From Cypionkella sp049896245 (lineage in GTDB: Bacteria; Pseudomonadota; Alphaproteobacteria; Rhodobacterales; Rhodobacteraceae), in contig NZ_JAFCTX010000017.1 of NCBI RefSeq assembly GCF_049896245.1, positions 1-64,000 of the forward strand: a stretch of 64,000 nt of DNA, written 5' to 3'. The notes under the pieces were generated by a model. The model saw only the letters and a list, made by a program, of their open reading frames with translations, had not been told where the DNA came from and ran no database searches. The position numbers and the translations under genes are program-made. Numbering within the stretch: the first letter of the stretch is position 1; the number at the start of each line of letters is the position of its first letter. Shown in pieces: positions 24,136-32,941 of the stretch.

Positions 24136-25041
24136 TCAGGGACGGGTTGCGGCGGCAAGCTGATCGGCAAAGCGCCATTCCAGCAAGGTTTTCAGGGTGA
24201 GGGTGAGCAGCGCCAGCAGGGCCAGAACGGCGGCCAGGCTGAAGGCGGAAACCGAGAGATATTCGTTATACAGCATCTCGATGGTGATCGGCATGGTGGC
24301 GGTCTGGCCGCGAATTTTACCCGAGACGACCGCGACCGCGCCAAATTCCCCCATGGCGCGGGCGTTGCACAAAAGCACGCCATACAGCAGCGCCCAGCGG
24401 ATGTTGGGCAAGGTGACGGTGAAAAAGATACGCCAGCCGGAGGCTCCCAACGTGAGGGCGGCTTCTTCTTCGGCGCGGCCTTGCTCGATCATCACCGGGA
24501 TCAGCTCGCGGGCAACGAAAGGGAAGGTCACGAACATCGAGGCGAGGATGATAGACGGCAAAGCGAAGACGATGGGGTAGCCTTGGGCGACCAGCCAGCC
24601 GCCGACGGCGGTGTTGGCCCCGAAGGTGAGCACGAGGCAGAGGCCTGCTACGACCGGCGAGACAGAAAACGGCAGGTCGATCAGTGTGATCAGCAGGGCT
24701 TTGCCGCGAAAGTCGTATTTGGTGATGAACCATGCGGCGGCGATACCGAAGACGGCGTTCAAAGGCACGGCCACGGCGGCGACGATCAGGGTCAGTTTAA
24801 TGGCTGATGCGGCCTCGGGGTTGGCGAGGGATTTGACGGCCTCGACGGCACCTTTCGACAGCGCCTCGGCGAAGACGGCGACGAGGGGGGCGAACAGCAG
24901 GAAGGCGAGGAATAGCACGACCACAGCGATCAACGCGACACGGAAGCCGGGGGATTCGGTGGTGACGGGCCTATGATTTCCGGGGCGGTGGGCTTGCGGG
25001 CCTGTGGGTTTCGGCCAGTGGTTCAGGGGGGTGTCAGACAT
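24136..25041 (-). CDS. cysW: Sulfate ABC transporter permease CysW
   Basis: A 301-residue inner-membrane permease with about six transmembrane helices. The EAA loop EEEAALTLGASGWRIFFTVT couples to CysA. VSPVVAGLCLVLTFG and NARAMGEFGAVAVVSGKIRG are typical of CysW. Start ATG at 25041 with AGGA upstream overlaps the end of cysT; a TTG six bases earlier is less likely. The N-terminal 25 residues are Pro/His-rich and cytoplasmic. Confidence 0.95.
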   Translation of the reverse strand: MSDTPLNHWPKPTGPQAHRPGNHRPVTTESPGFRVALIAVVVLFLAFLLFAPLVAVFAEALSKGAVEAVKSLANPEAASAIKLTLIVAAVAVPLNAVFGIAAAWFITKYDFRGKALLITLIDLPFSVSPVVAGLCLVLTFGANTAVGGWLVAQGYPIVFALPSIILASMFVTFPFVARELIPVMIEQGRAEEEAALTLGASGWRIFFTVTLPNIRWALLYGVLLCNARAMGEFGAVAVVSGKIRGQTATMPITIEMLYNEYLSVSAFSLAAVLALLALLTLTLKTLLEWRFADQLAAATRP

Positions 25042-25870
25042 AGCCAATCCTCCGGCGGCTGAGAACTTGGATGGCGTTGATCAGCAAGAGCATTGCGAAG
25101 GAAATCAACAGCATGGCGATGCCGATGGCAGTGGCCCCGACATAGTTGAATTCTTCAAGTTTGATGACGATGAGCAAGGGCGCGATCTCGGTTTTTAAGG
25201 GGATGTTGCCGGCGATGAAGATCACCGAGCCGTATTCGCCGACCGCGCGGGCGAGCGACAGGGCAAAGCCTGTCATCGCGGCGGGGGCGAGCATCGGCAG
25301 CACAACGCGGCGCAGGGTATAGGCGCGGGTGGCCCCGAGGGTGGCGGAGGCCTCTTCAACCTCACGCTCAATTTCTTCGACGACGGGCTGCACGGTGCGG
25401 GTCACAAAAGGCAGGCCGACGAAGATGAGGGCGATCAGGATGCCCCATTGGGTGTAGGCGATCTTGAAGCCGAGGTCTTTGGCGATGGAACCGAAGGCTC
25501 CGTTGGGGGCGTATAGGGCGGTTAGTGCGATGCCTGCGACGGCGGTAGGGAGGGCGAAGGGCAGATCAACGGCGGCGTCGAGCAGGCGGCGACCGGGGAA
25601 GCGGTAGCGCACCAAGACCCAAGCGAGGGCGACGCCGAACACCAAGTTGATCAGCGCGGCGATGAAGGACAGCCGGAACGACAGGAACAAAGCGCCCCAG
25701 ATGCGGGGGGTGTTCACCTCGGTCCACAGGGCGGGAAAACCGGCGCTGGCGCCCTTCAGAAGAAGGGCGCCGATGGGGAGGAGGACCACTAGGGACAGCA
25801 GGGTGAGGGTGATCCCGGCACTTAGGGCCATGCCGGGAAGCGGCGAGCGGTTGATCAGCGGTCTGCGCAT
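25034..25870 (-). CDS. cysT: Sulfate ABC transporter permease CysT (CysU)
   Basis: The 278-residue partner permease has an N-terminal helix ALSAGITLTLLSLVVLLPIG, the family motif LPTAVAGIALTALYAPNG, the EAA loop VEEASATLGATRAYTLRRVV and ARAVGEYGSVIFIAGN. ATG at 25870 (MRRPLINRS) is chosen because upstream residues are non-homologous low-complexity sequence overlapping cysP. It overlaps cysW by eight bases and follows cysP by four. Confidence 0.95.
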   Translation of the reverse strand: MRRPLINRSPLPGMALSAGITLTLLSLVVLLPIGALLLKGASAGFPALWTEVNTPRIWGALFLSFRLSFIAALINLVFGVALAWVLVRYRFPGRRLLDAAVDLPFALPTAVAGIALTALYAPNGAFGSIAKDLGFKIAYTQWGILIALIFVGLPFVTRTVQPVVEEIEREVEEASATLGATRAYTLRRVVLPMLAPAAMTGFALSLARAVGEYGSVIFIAGNIPLKTEIAPLLIVIKLEEFNYVGATAIGIAMLLISFAMLLLINAIQVLSRRRIGYV

Positions 25871-25874
25871 TGGT

Positions 25875-27014
25875 TTACTTCGCGGTGTAGATTTGATCGA
25901 AGGTGCCGCCATCGGCGAAGTGGGTTTTCTGTGCTTCTGCCCAGCCACCGAAGTGGGTGATATCGACCAGTTCAAGCTTGGGGAAGCGGGCGACGTCTGC
26001 CGGATCGGCTTTCGAGGTATCCCAGCCACGGTAGAAATCTTTGAAGATAATGGCTTGGGCTTCGGGGGTGTAAAGGAAGTTCAGATAAGCCTCGGCCAGT
26101 TTACGCTGATCGTCATTGTGGATGTTGGCTTCAACCAAGGCGACGGGCGGTTCTGCGAGGATCGAGAGCGAGGGCACAACGATATCGAATTGATCGTCGC
26201 CGAGTTCTTTTTCGGCAAGGTAGGCCTCATTTTCCCACGCCAATAGCACATCACCGATGCCGCGCTGGGCAAAGGTGGTGGTGGCGTCGCGTGCGCCTTT
26301 GTCCAGCACGGGCACATGCTCTAGCAGGGTTTTGACGAAGGCTTGCGGGTCTTTGCCGTTCTTTTCGGCCCAGGCCCAAGCGGCGAGGTAGTTCCAGCGC
26401 GCACCGCCCGAGGTTTTCGGGTTCGGGGTGATGACTTCGACGCCATCATTTACCAGATCGCCCCAGTCTTTGATGCCCTTCGGGTTGCCTTCACGCACCA
26501 GAAACACGATGGTCGAGGTGTAGGGTGAGGAATTGTGCGGGAGTTTCGACTGCCAATCGGCGGGCAGTTTGCCTTCTTTGGCGATCTTGTCGATATCGGC
26601 GGCGAGGGCCAAGGTGACGACCTGCGCATCCAGACCTTCGATCACAGCGCGGGCTTGCGCACCCGAGCCGCCATGGCTGGCCTCAATCGTTGGGGCCGGG
26701 TTGCCCGCAGCGGTGTAGCTGGCGATGAAGGCGGCGTTCAGGTCTTTGTAAAGTTCGCGCGTCGGGTCATAGCTGACGTTCAGCAGGGTTTCGGCATGGA
26801 CCTCTTGGGCAGCCGAGAAGCTGAGATACAGCGCCGAAAGTGCGATCAGTGCAGCCTTGCCGAGCCATCTTTCGCGCACCGGGAAGCCTGTGAAATCGCG
26901 GTCTCCGGTGGTGATGGTGACGCGGCCATCTGCATGGCGCTGGGTGAGCGTGCCTTGGGCGGTGCCATGCTTTGTAAGAGAATCTGGGTCTGCAACGGTG
27001 ATGGTGGTGAGCAT
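25875..27014 (-). CDS. Sulfate/thiosulfate-binding periplasmic protein
   Basis: A 379-residue solute receptor (CysP/Sbp family). LLNVSYDPTRELYKDLNAAF begins the mature domain; SHGGSGAQARAVIEGLDAQV, NPKTSGGARWNYLAAWAWA and the YTPEAQAIIFKDFYRGWD tail are family hallmarks. The hydrophobic signal (KAALIALSALYLSFSAAQ, cleavage after VHA) begins only about 50 residues after the chosen Met, so an unusually long N-region precedes it. ATG 27014 has AGGAG upstream, and no better internal start with a ribosome-binding site was seen. Confidence 0.92.
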   Translation of the reverse strand: MLTTITVADPDSLTKHGTAQGTLTQRHADGRVTITTGDRDFTGFPVRERWLGKAALIALSALYLSFSAAQEVHAETLLNVSYDPTRELYKDLNAAFIASYTAAGNPAPTIEASHGGSGAQARAVIEGLDAQVVTLALAADIDKIAKEGKLPADWQSKLPHNSSPYTSTIVFLVREGNPKGIKDWGDLVNDGVEVITPNPKTSGGARWNYLAAWAWAEKNGKDPQAFVKTLLEHVPVLDKGARDATTTFAQRGIGDVLLAWENEAYLAEKELGDDQFDIVVPSLSILAEPPVALVEANIHNDDQRKLAEAYLNFLYTPEAQAIIFKDFYRGWDTSKADPADVARFPKLELVDITHFGGWAEAQKTHFADGGTFDQIYTAK

Positions 27015-27087
27015 TGGTTTCTCCTGCGGAATGGTGTGGCGTTTCGCCGGGAAGGCGAGGGCGGGGATCAACCCGAGAATGGGGCGC

Positions 27088-27312
27088 TTATCTTGCGTAG
27101 GGGTCCAAAGGCTCGATGCGGGTTTCCCACAGGCGGCTGTCGCGGCCATCAAGCAATTCGCGCACTGCAGATTGCGGATCATGGGTGAAGCGGACCAACG
27201 GGCTGCCCGATACGCGATGGGCGCGTCCGGTGCGGCGGTCGATCAGCGAGACTTGATAGGCGCAGGACATCGGCGCCGCTTGGCGGAAGTCTGAATGGGG
27301 TGCTGCGAACAT
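27088..27312 (-). CDS. Small protein of unknown function heading the cys operon
   Basis: A 74-residue basic protein with RTGRAHRVSGSPLVRFTHDP and AVRELLDGRDSRLWETRIEP. I recognise no domain. It has AGGAG 7 bases upstream of the ATG at 27312, reads with the cys genes and ends 73 bases before the binding-protein gene, so it is likely the first gene of the operon. A cytoplasmic accessory or regulatory peptide is possible but not shown. Confidence 0.65.
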   Translation of the reverse strand: MFAAPHSDFRQAAPMSCAYQVSLIDRRTGRAHRVSGSPLVRFTHDPQSAVRELLDGRDSRLWETRIEPLDPYAR

Positions 27313-27589
27313 GTTGGTCTCCTGTAGATCGAGTGTGTCGATGCCCTTAATAACGACAGAGTTGGTCGAGTATAGCAACAGAAAAATAACGCTCTTTTTT
27401 GTCGTGATTTTAGAAGAATATTCTCTCGGGTGTATTTTCAATAGGTTAGCGGTCCTGTAGGCGGCATTCTCTGGATATAGTCATATAAAAACAATGCCTT
27501 AGAGGATTTGTGGAATATATCACGATAAACATGGTAGACATTTAGAATTTTTGCCTCATCCTAGGCATCGAAGCAGAAGGGGAACCGCT
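27313..27589. promoter_or_regulatory. Divergent AT-rich control region, cys operon and Lrp gene
   Basis: This spacer is notably AT-rich (long A/T runs at 27380-27425 and 27480-27550). On the minus strand TATACT at 27374-27369 is a good -10 about 57 bases before the small cys leader gene; no canonical -35 is visible. Divergent position of the Lrp/AsnC gene suggests it controls both sides. Confidence 0.45.
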
Positions 27590-28063
27590 ATGGCCGAACT
27601 TGACCAGATCGACGGCAAGATTATCGTCGAGTTGATGCGCGATGCGACGCTGCCAGTGGCACAGATTGCCGACCGGGTGGGGCTGTCGCAGACGCCGTGT
27701 TGGAAGCGGATTCAACGGCTTGAGGCCACGGGCATCGTCACCGGACGGGTGGCGATGGTGGACCCGGCGCGTCTGGGCTTCGGGCTGACGGTGTTTGTCG
27801 AGGTTGAGGCGGTGGATCATTCTGCCGAGTGGCGCGACGCGTTTATGAAGGCGACCGAGGCGATTCCCGAAATCATGGAAGTCTACCGGATGGCCGGAGA
27901 GATGGATTATCTGCTGCGAATCTCGGTGGGTGATACAGCAGATTTTGACGGGCTGTACAAGCGGTTGACAGATGCGGTGGCGATCAAGAACTTCACCTCG
28001 CATTTCGTGATGGAGCGGATGAAATTTGGCACCGCCTATCCGGTGGACACGCAGCGGCGTTAA
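27590..28063 (+). CDS. Lrp/AsnC family transcriptional regulator
   Basis: A 157-residue regulator. The N-terminal winged HTH (LDQIDGKIIVELMRDATLPV, ADRVGLSQTPCWKRIQRLEA) precedes a RAM/AsnC ligand-binding domain (about residues 65-150, VYRMAGEMDYLLRISVGDTADFD). The start at 27590 has GGGGAA upstream. It is divergent from the sulfate operon; its ligand is unknown. The stop codon overlaps the convergent esterase stop by two bases. Confidence 0.93.
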   Translation: MAELDQIDGKIIVELMRDATLPVAQIADRVGLSQTPCWKRIQRLEATGIVTGRVAMVDPARLGFGLTVFVEVEAVDHSAEWRDAFMKATEAIPEIMEVYRMAGEMDYLLRISVGDTADFDGLYKRLTDAVAIKNFTSHFVMERMKFGTAYPVDTQRR

Positions 28064-28659
28064 TTTAGCGCCGCGCGCAGGAAGCTTTCGGCCAATGCCA
28101 CGCCTGCAGGGGTGATGGTGTGGCCGACGCCGGGCAACAGGTGCAATGTGGTTTGCACGCCTGCGGCGGTGAGGGCGGCTTCGGCAGAGCTGGCCTCGGT
28201 GATCGGCATCACCGGGTCGGTGGTGCCGTGGATCAGCATTACAGGGGTTTTTAGCGCTGGCGTCAGCGGTGCCGGCGTGGCGAGCCGCAGTGAGAAGGCG
28301 ACGACCGCGCCCACCGGCCAGCGGCCAGAGGCGACAGCGTCCAGCGCCATGATCGCGCCTTGCGAGAAGCCGATCAAAGCGACGTTGTGCAACTGGTTTT
28401 GCAGGCCGTGGGCTTTGATGACTTCGGTCAGGGTGGAATCGAAACCCGCGCGGGTTGCAACGACCCGGATGGGGCGGTTGGCCTTGGTGACGCCGGCGAT
28501 AGAGAACCACTGACGCCCGGTGTCGCCCAAATCATAGGGTTGCGGTGCATCGGGGCTTTGGTACTGCGCGCCGATATTTTGCGCGATGTGTTGGCCGATT
28601 GCGGCCAGATCGGCACCACTACTGCCGACACCGTGCAGCATTATCAACAGCTTGCTCAT
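28060..28659 (-). CDS. Carboxylesterase/phospholipase-type alpha/beta hydrolase
   Basis: A 199-residue serine hydrolase of the YpfH/acyl-protein-thioesterase type. MLHGVGSSGADL forms the oxyanion region, GFSQGAIMALDA holds the nucleophile Ser, MLIHGTTDPVMPI the Asp and LPGVGHTITP the His. It starts with ATGA overlapping the stop of the upstream hydroquinone reductase gene and is the last gene of this detoxification operon. Confidence 0.9.
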   Translation of the reverse strand: MSKLLIMLHGVGSSGADLAAIGQHIAQNIGAQYQSPDAPQPYDLGDTGRQWFSIAGVTKANRPIRVVATRAGFDSTLTEVIKAHGLQNQLHNVALIGFSQGAIMALDAVASGRWPVGAVVAFSLRLATPAPLTPALKTPVMLIHGTTDPVMPITEASSAEAALTAAGVQTTLHLLPGVGHTITPAGVALAESFLRAALN

Positions 28660-29594
28660 GCTTTGTCCCAAGGCAGCAGGGGTCCGACCGGGACAAGGCC
28701 TAAGGGGTTCAGGGTCTTGATCGAGTAGTAGCCGCGTTTGATATGGTCGATGCTGACGGTATCGCGGACGCCGGGTAGGGCCAGGATGCGCAGCATGTAG
28801 GCTTGCAGGTTTGGGTAATCGGCAATGCGTTTCAGGTTGGTTTTGAACAAGCCGTGATAGGCGGCGTCAAAGCGGATCAGGGTGACGAAGGCGCGGATGT
28901 CGGTTTCGGTAAAGGCTGTGCCATGCAGATAGGGGCGGTTGTCAGACAGGCGGGATTCGAGGCTGTCGAGCGTGGTGAATACATCGGCGAAGGCGGCTTC
29001 GTAGGCGGCTTGGGTGGTGGCAAAGCCAGCGCGATAGACGCCGTTGTTGAGGGCGGGGTAGATCTGGTCGTTTAGGGCGTCGATTTCGAGGCTCAGGGCC
29101 TCGGGGTAAAGATCGGGGCCAGTGGCAAGGCGGCCAAAACCAGAGTTGAGCATCCGAACAATGTCGGCGGATTCGTTGTTGACCAGCGTGTCAGTGTGTT
29201 TGTCCCGCAGCACCGGCACGGTGGCGCGGCCAGACATATGCGGGTCGGCGCGGGTGTAGACCTCATGCATATAGGTGGCGTTGTGCAAGTGATCGGCGGT
29301 GCTGCCGGGGTAGTCACCAAAGCGCCAGCCTTGATCTGTGAGGCTGGGTTCAACCACGGACACACTGATGGCGGATTTCAAGCCCTTGAGTTTGCGCGCT
29401 ATAAGGGTGCGTGAAGCCCAAGGGCAGATCAGCGCGACGTAGAGATGATAGCGCCCAGCCTTGGCCTTGAAGCCAGAGGAGCCATCCGGGGTGATCCAGT
29501 TGCGGAAGGTCGATTGCTGGCGCACGAAGCCGCCGGTCGCGTCTTTTGCCTGCACGGGTTGCCAGTTTTCCTGCCATTTTCCATCGACGAGCAT
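28656..29594 (-). CDS. Glutathionyl-hydroquinone reductase (GST superfamily)
   Basis: The 312-residue protein belongs to the YqjG/PcpF (xi-class GST) family, which removes glutathione from glutathionyl-hydroquinones. It has the catalytic CPWAS motif (RYHLYVALICPWASRT, Cys near residue 58), then VPVLRDKHTDTLVNNESADI for glutathione binding, and an all-helical C-terminal domain. Its start abuts the stop of the VOC gene, so the two are translationally linked. Confidence 0.93.
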   Translation of the reverse strand: MLVDGKWQENWQPVQAKDATGGFVRQQSTFRNWITPDGSSGFKAKAGRYHLYVALICPWASRTLIARKLKGLKSAISVSVVEPSLTDQGWRFGDYPGSTADHLHNATYMHEVYTRADPHMSGRATVPVLRDKHTDTLVNNESADIVRMLNSGFGRLATGPDLYPEALSLEIDALNDQIYPALNNGVYRAGFATTQAAYEAAFADVFTTLDSLESRLSDNRPYLHGTAFTETDIRAFVTLIRFDAAYHGLFKTNLKRIADYPNLQAYMLRILALPGVRDTVSIDHIKRGYYSIKTLNPLGLVPVGPLLPWDKA

Positions 29595-30404
29595 TTACGC
29601 AGCCTTTGGCGAAAGGGTGATCGGGGTGCCCCATGGGTCGGTCAGGGCTTTGGGCAGCTTGGCGCGCAGGGCGGCGAGGGGTTCGGCATCGGCCAAGATT
29701 TCAAGATCGGCAAGCCCAGTCGAGGGGAAACTGCGTTTGCCTGCACCTCGGCTGTTCCAGGTATTTGTTGCAATGTGGTGATGGTAGCCGCCCGCGCCGT
29801 AAAACGCAGCACCGGGGTAATGGGTGGTGATCGCAAAGCCTAAGGCACCATTGTAGAAGGCTTCTGCCTCGGGCACCGATCCGGTTTGCAGATGGACATG
29901 GCCAATCACCGTGCCTTCGGGGGCCTGAGTGTAAGGGGCTTTGGCGGAGGCGGCGAGGTTGTTCAGATCAAGGCCGTTGGTGGCCATCTGAATCTGGCCA
30001 CCTTGGGTGTTCCAAGCAGAGCGGGGACGGTCGATATAGACCTCAATGCCGTTGCCTTCGGGGTCGGACAGATAGATCGCCTCGCTGACGAGGTGGTCTG
30101 ACGCACCCTCCAGGGGCAGTCGGCTGTCAGAGGCGTGCAGCAGCCAAGCACCCAGATCAGCACGGTTGGGCAGCAGGAAGGCGGTGTGGAACAGGCCGGC
30201 TTCTTTGGGGCTGCGGCGGCGGGCGGTTTTGTCGGCGCGCAACTCCAGCAGCGGGATGTTGCCCGCACCAAGGCGCAGGGTTTCGCCATCGTTGCTAAGT
30301 TCCTGAAGGCCAAGCGCTTGTTTGTAAAACGAACCGACACGCCCGATGTCATTCACCGTCAGGGCGACGCGGCCGATTTCCAAGGATGCAGATGCAGTGG
30401 ACAT
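29595..30404 (-). CDS. VOC-superfamily ring-cleavage dioxygenase/glyoxalase-like protein
   Basis: A 269-residue protein with two vicinal-oxygen-chelate modules (about 8-115 and 165-255). VALTVNDIGRVGSFYKQALG and HVHLQTGSVPEAEAFYNGALG start the modules; GLFHTAFLLP and GYHHHIATNTW provide probable metal His residues. This resembles the CatE/YwbC catechol-2,3-dioxygenase-like group found in quinone detoxification loci. AGGAG precedes the start. Confidence 0.88.
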   Translation of the reverse strand: MSTASASLEIGRVALTVNDIGRVGSFYKQALGLQELSNDGETLRLGAGNIPLLELRADKTARRRSPKEAGLFHTAFLLPNRADLGAWLLHASDSRLPLEGASDHLVSEAIYLSDPEGNGIEVYIDRPRSAWNTQGGQIQMATNGLDLNNLAASAKAPYTQAPEGTVIGHVHLQTGSVPEAEAFYNGALGFAITTHYPGAAFYGAGGYHHHIATNTWNSRGAGKRSFPSTGLADLEILADAEPLAALRAKLPKALTDPWGTPITLSPKAA

Positions 30405-30428
30405 GTCTGTTCTCCTAACGTTCCGGGG

Positions 30429-30842
30429 TTAGCTGCGGCGGCCCAAAGATGCGGCGCCGTCGCCGAGCAGGGATTGCACCACAAGGGCGATGATCCAGAA
30501 TGCGGGATATTCCCAGCCGCCGTTCTCGTTGGTGAAGAAAAAGCCAGCGGCGAAATGCACGGTGACAATGGCCCCAAGTAACACGGGAATCAACGCGAGA
30601 GAGACGATGCGGGTTTGGTATCCGACGATCAGGGCGAGGCCGCCGAGCACTTCAATGGCGATGACCAGATAGGCAAGCGGGCCGGGCAAGCCGATGCTTT
30701 GGAAGAAGCCAGCGGTGCCTGCGGGGGTGAAGACGAAGATTTTCAGGCCAGCATGGGCGAGGAACAGGCCGCCAAGGGCGAGGCGCAGGATCAGGGCGGC
30801 GAGGTCGGTCTGGCTGGTGGATTGGGTGGGCAGGGCGGTCAT
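30429..30842 (-). CDS. DoxX-family membrane protein
   Basis: A 137-residue protein with four predicted membrane helices (LALGGLFLAHAGLKIFVF, LAYLVIAIEVLGGLALIVG, LALIPVLLGAIVTVHFAAG, WIIALVVQSLLG) in the DoxX/YqjF arrangement. It begins the detoxification operon, just downstream of the broken LysR gene. In E. coli, yqjF and yqjG are co-regulated by the LysR protein YhaJ, a parallel gene set. Confidence 0.9.
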   Translation of the reverse strand: MTALPTQSTSQTDLAALILRLALGGLFLAHAGLKIFVFTPAGTAGFFQSIGLPGPLAYLVIAIEVLGGLALIVGYQTRIVSLALIPVLLGAIVTVHFAAGFFFTNENGGWEYPAFWIIALVVQSLLGDGAASLGRRS

Positions 30843-30922
30843 TGCGGTTATCCTTTGGGTTTGGATGGATGATCGCATTATGGCTCTTTCCGAATGGATT
30901 GATAATCTTGCCAAATGGAAAA

Positions 30923-31828
30923 TCATTCCATCCGATTTGGAAGGGGTTTGCTGGGGTGCAGCAGATGTTGCGCCAGAAAATCAATCAGCACCCGCATCTT
31001 CAACGCCAGATGCCGCCCGGAGGGATACAGCGCAAACACCCCCATCGGCGGCTCTTCATAAGCGGCCAGCAGGCGGACGAGGCGACCGCTGGCAAGGCTG
31101 TCGGCCAGAACAAAATCGGGCGAAGACGCGATGCCAAGCCCAGCCTCAGCGGCGATCATACAGGCAGAGGCGTTAGAGAACGTCAACCGCCCTGCGACCA
31201 CAACGCGTTGGTTCTGAGCGAAACTCCAGCGCTGTGGGTCGCGGTAGTTGGTGTCGATCAGGCAATCATGCCCGGCTAAATCTTGCGGCGTTTGCGGCAC
31301 CCCGCGCGCCGCAAGATAGGCTGGGGACGCCGCCACGATCAGTTGCGAGTTGCACAGGTTGCGCGCGATCAGCGTGGTGTCGCCGGGTTTACCGACCCGC
31401 ACCGCCATGTCGAAGCCTTCATCGACAAGGTTCACAAGGCGGTCAGAGAAATGCACATCCAGCGCAATCTCGGGATAGGCCTTGGCAAAATCGGCCAGAC
31501 GCGGGGCAAGGCGGATGGTGCCAAAGCTTAACGGTGCGCTGAGGCGGATCTTACCGCGCGGCAACAGGGCGGCGTTGCGGGTTTCGGTATCGAGCGCGTC
31601 AAATTCATCGAGCAGGCCGCGCAGACGGTCGAAATAGGTCTGCCCTGCCTCGGTCGCCGCCAGCGCGCGGGTGGTGCGGTGCAACAGCCGCACGCCAAGT
31701 TCGGCTTCAAGCTTCGAGACCAGCTTGGAGGCTTGGCCAGAACTGGTGCCCAAGCGCTACGCCGCGGCGGCAAAACTGCCGGTTTCCAGCACGGTGACGA
31801 ACATCCGCTCGCTGATCAGCCGGTCCAT
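30923..31828 (-). pseudogene. LysR-type regulator interrupted by an amber codon
   Basis: The full frame from ATG 31828 to the stop at 30923 encodes a standard ~300-residue LysR protein, except that codon 24 is TAG (minus strand, 31759-31757). It reads MDRLISERMFVTVLETGSFA, AAA, stop, then RLGTSSGQASKLVSKLE. Homologues have Gln here, so one C-to-T change of CAG explains it. The stop falls inside the HTH. The downstream part could restart only without a complete HTH. The rest is well preserved, suggesting a recent lesion or a sequencing error. Confidence 0.85.
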
Positions 31829-31945
31829 TGGCGCGCTTTCGCTGTGGAATTTGGTAAAGACTAGCGCGATTGCTGCGGTTTTGGAAGCTAGATGCGCCGG
31901 GCGGAGGTGGAAGCCCAAGCGATAGGTTTCATTGATGAAATCATT

Positions 31946-31965
31946 GGAAGTGGCAGCCCGTAGGG
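31946..31965. repeat. Attachment-site direct repeat (tRNA-Glu 3' end copy)
   Basis: ggaagtggcagcccgtaggg is identical to 33837-33856, at the 3' end of the second tRNA-Glu, and its last 17 bases match 32811-32827 at the first tRNA-Glu. It is not part of a whole tRNA. With an integrase remnant between it and the tRNA, it is best read as the distal att site of an integrated element. Confidence 0.75.
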
Positions 31966-32113
31966 CCATAGGAACACCTTCCGACAACGCCCCGCAGAAT
32001 ACTTTAATTTATTGATTTGCAAAAATTATTTTAAGAAATGCTTCCCCCTGAATACCACCAAAACCGACCCGTTCCAACGCTCGATGTTGGTATGGATGTT
32101 GTTGGAGGATAGT

Positions 32114-32722
32114 ATGTCGAAGCTTTCTGCGCGCCGTGTCGAAACCCTGAAAGACCCCGGACTCTGCGGCGACGGCGATATTCTTTATCTATCAGTAAAA
32201 CCGTCCGGTTCAAAGTCTTGGATTTTGCGCACCGTTGTTCACGGCAAACGTCGTGACCTTTGTGTTGGGGCGTCTGACCTTGTGTCACTTGCCGAAGCGC
32301 GGGACAATTCCCGCGAGTGGCGCAAGGTTTCCGATGCAGCGTTAACTGTGGCGAAGCTGCGCCAATATCACCCGATCAGAAATGACCTTTCGGCCCTTCG
32401 CCATGATGGCAAGGCCCGGCTTGACTCGTTTCTGGTGCGGCTTACAGGGGCAGACACTACGCCTTACACCCGTGTAGTCGGGCGCAAGTTCTGCAACGGT
32501 TTTCGTGAGTGGTGCGACGCGGCTGGCCTGCCTCATTGCAGCGTTCATGGACTCCGCAAAGACGCCGCTGCCCGGCTGGCAGAACTGGGCCGCACTGAGT
32601 TTGAAATCATGGCGATCACAGGCCACCAGACCAGCAAGGAAGTCACCCGATACACAAAAGCCGCCAGTCAAAAGACGCGGGCCGCAAGCGCCGTTGTGAA
32701 GATGACAGCGGAACGGAACTGA
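32114..32722 (+). pseudogene. Internally deleted P4-type tyrosine integrase
   Basis: The 202-residue frame fuses the two ends of an integrase of normally ~400 residues. Residues 1-70 are the DUF4102 arm-binding domain (DGDILYLSVKPSGSKSWILR). The C-terminal part keeps the second Arg (HGLRKDAAARLAELG), TGHQ and the nucleophile region VTRYTKAA. The core-binding domain and the first catalytic Arg are missing, replaced by about 50 unrelated residues. It cannot be catalytically complete. GGAGGA precedes the ATG. It lies next to tRNA-Glu, the usual site for this integrase type. Confidence 0.85.
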
Positions 32723-32812
32723 AACAGAAGTGTCCCACTTTTCGCCGGGGTGTATCCCGGTGGGACAAAATAAGCGGGTAAGGTAATGATATGTAAGGGG
32801 GAATTTTTGGAG

Positions 32813-32887
32813 TGGCAGCCCGTAGGGGAGTCGAACCCCTCTTACCAGAATGAAAATCTGGTGTCCTAACCGATAGACGAACGGGCC
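32813..32887 (-). tRNA. tRNA-Glu (TTC), copy 1
   Basis: The minus-strand sequence folds as a full cloverleaf. The anticodon stem CCAGA/TCTGG encloses loop TTTTCAT with anticodon TTC. The T-arm is GAGGGGTTCGACTCCCCT and CCA is encoded. It is identical over 75 bases to the copy at 33842. Its 3' end served as attachment site of the adjacent element. Confidence 0.95.
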
Positions 32888-32941
32888 ACTGTGGCGCTTC
32901 CTAAGCGGTTGGCGCGCGGGGTTCAAGAGGGGAAGACCGAT

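Noticed and set aside
27313..27589. SAM-type riboswitch upstream of the sulfate operon
   Set aside because: No recognisable SAM-I/II core sequence or terminator pairing; the region is simply AT-rich.
31757..31759. TAG in LysR read as pyrrolysine
   Set aside because: A pyrrolysine system is not expected in Rhodobacteraceae, the MttB-family gene here has no in-frame TAG, and LysR needs Gln at this position.
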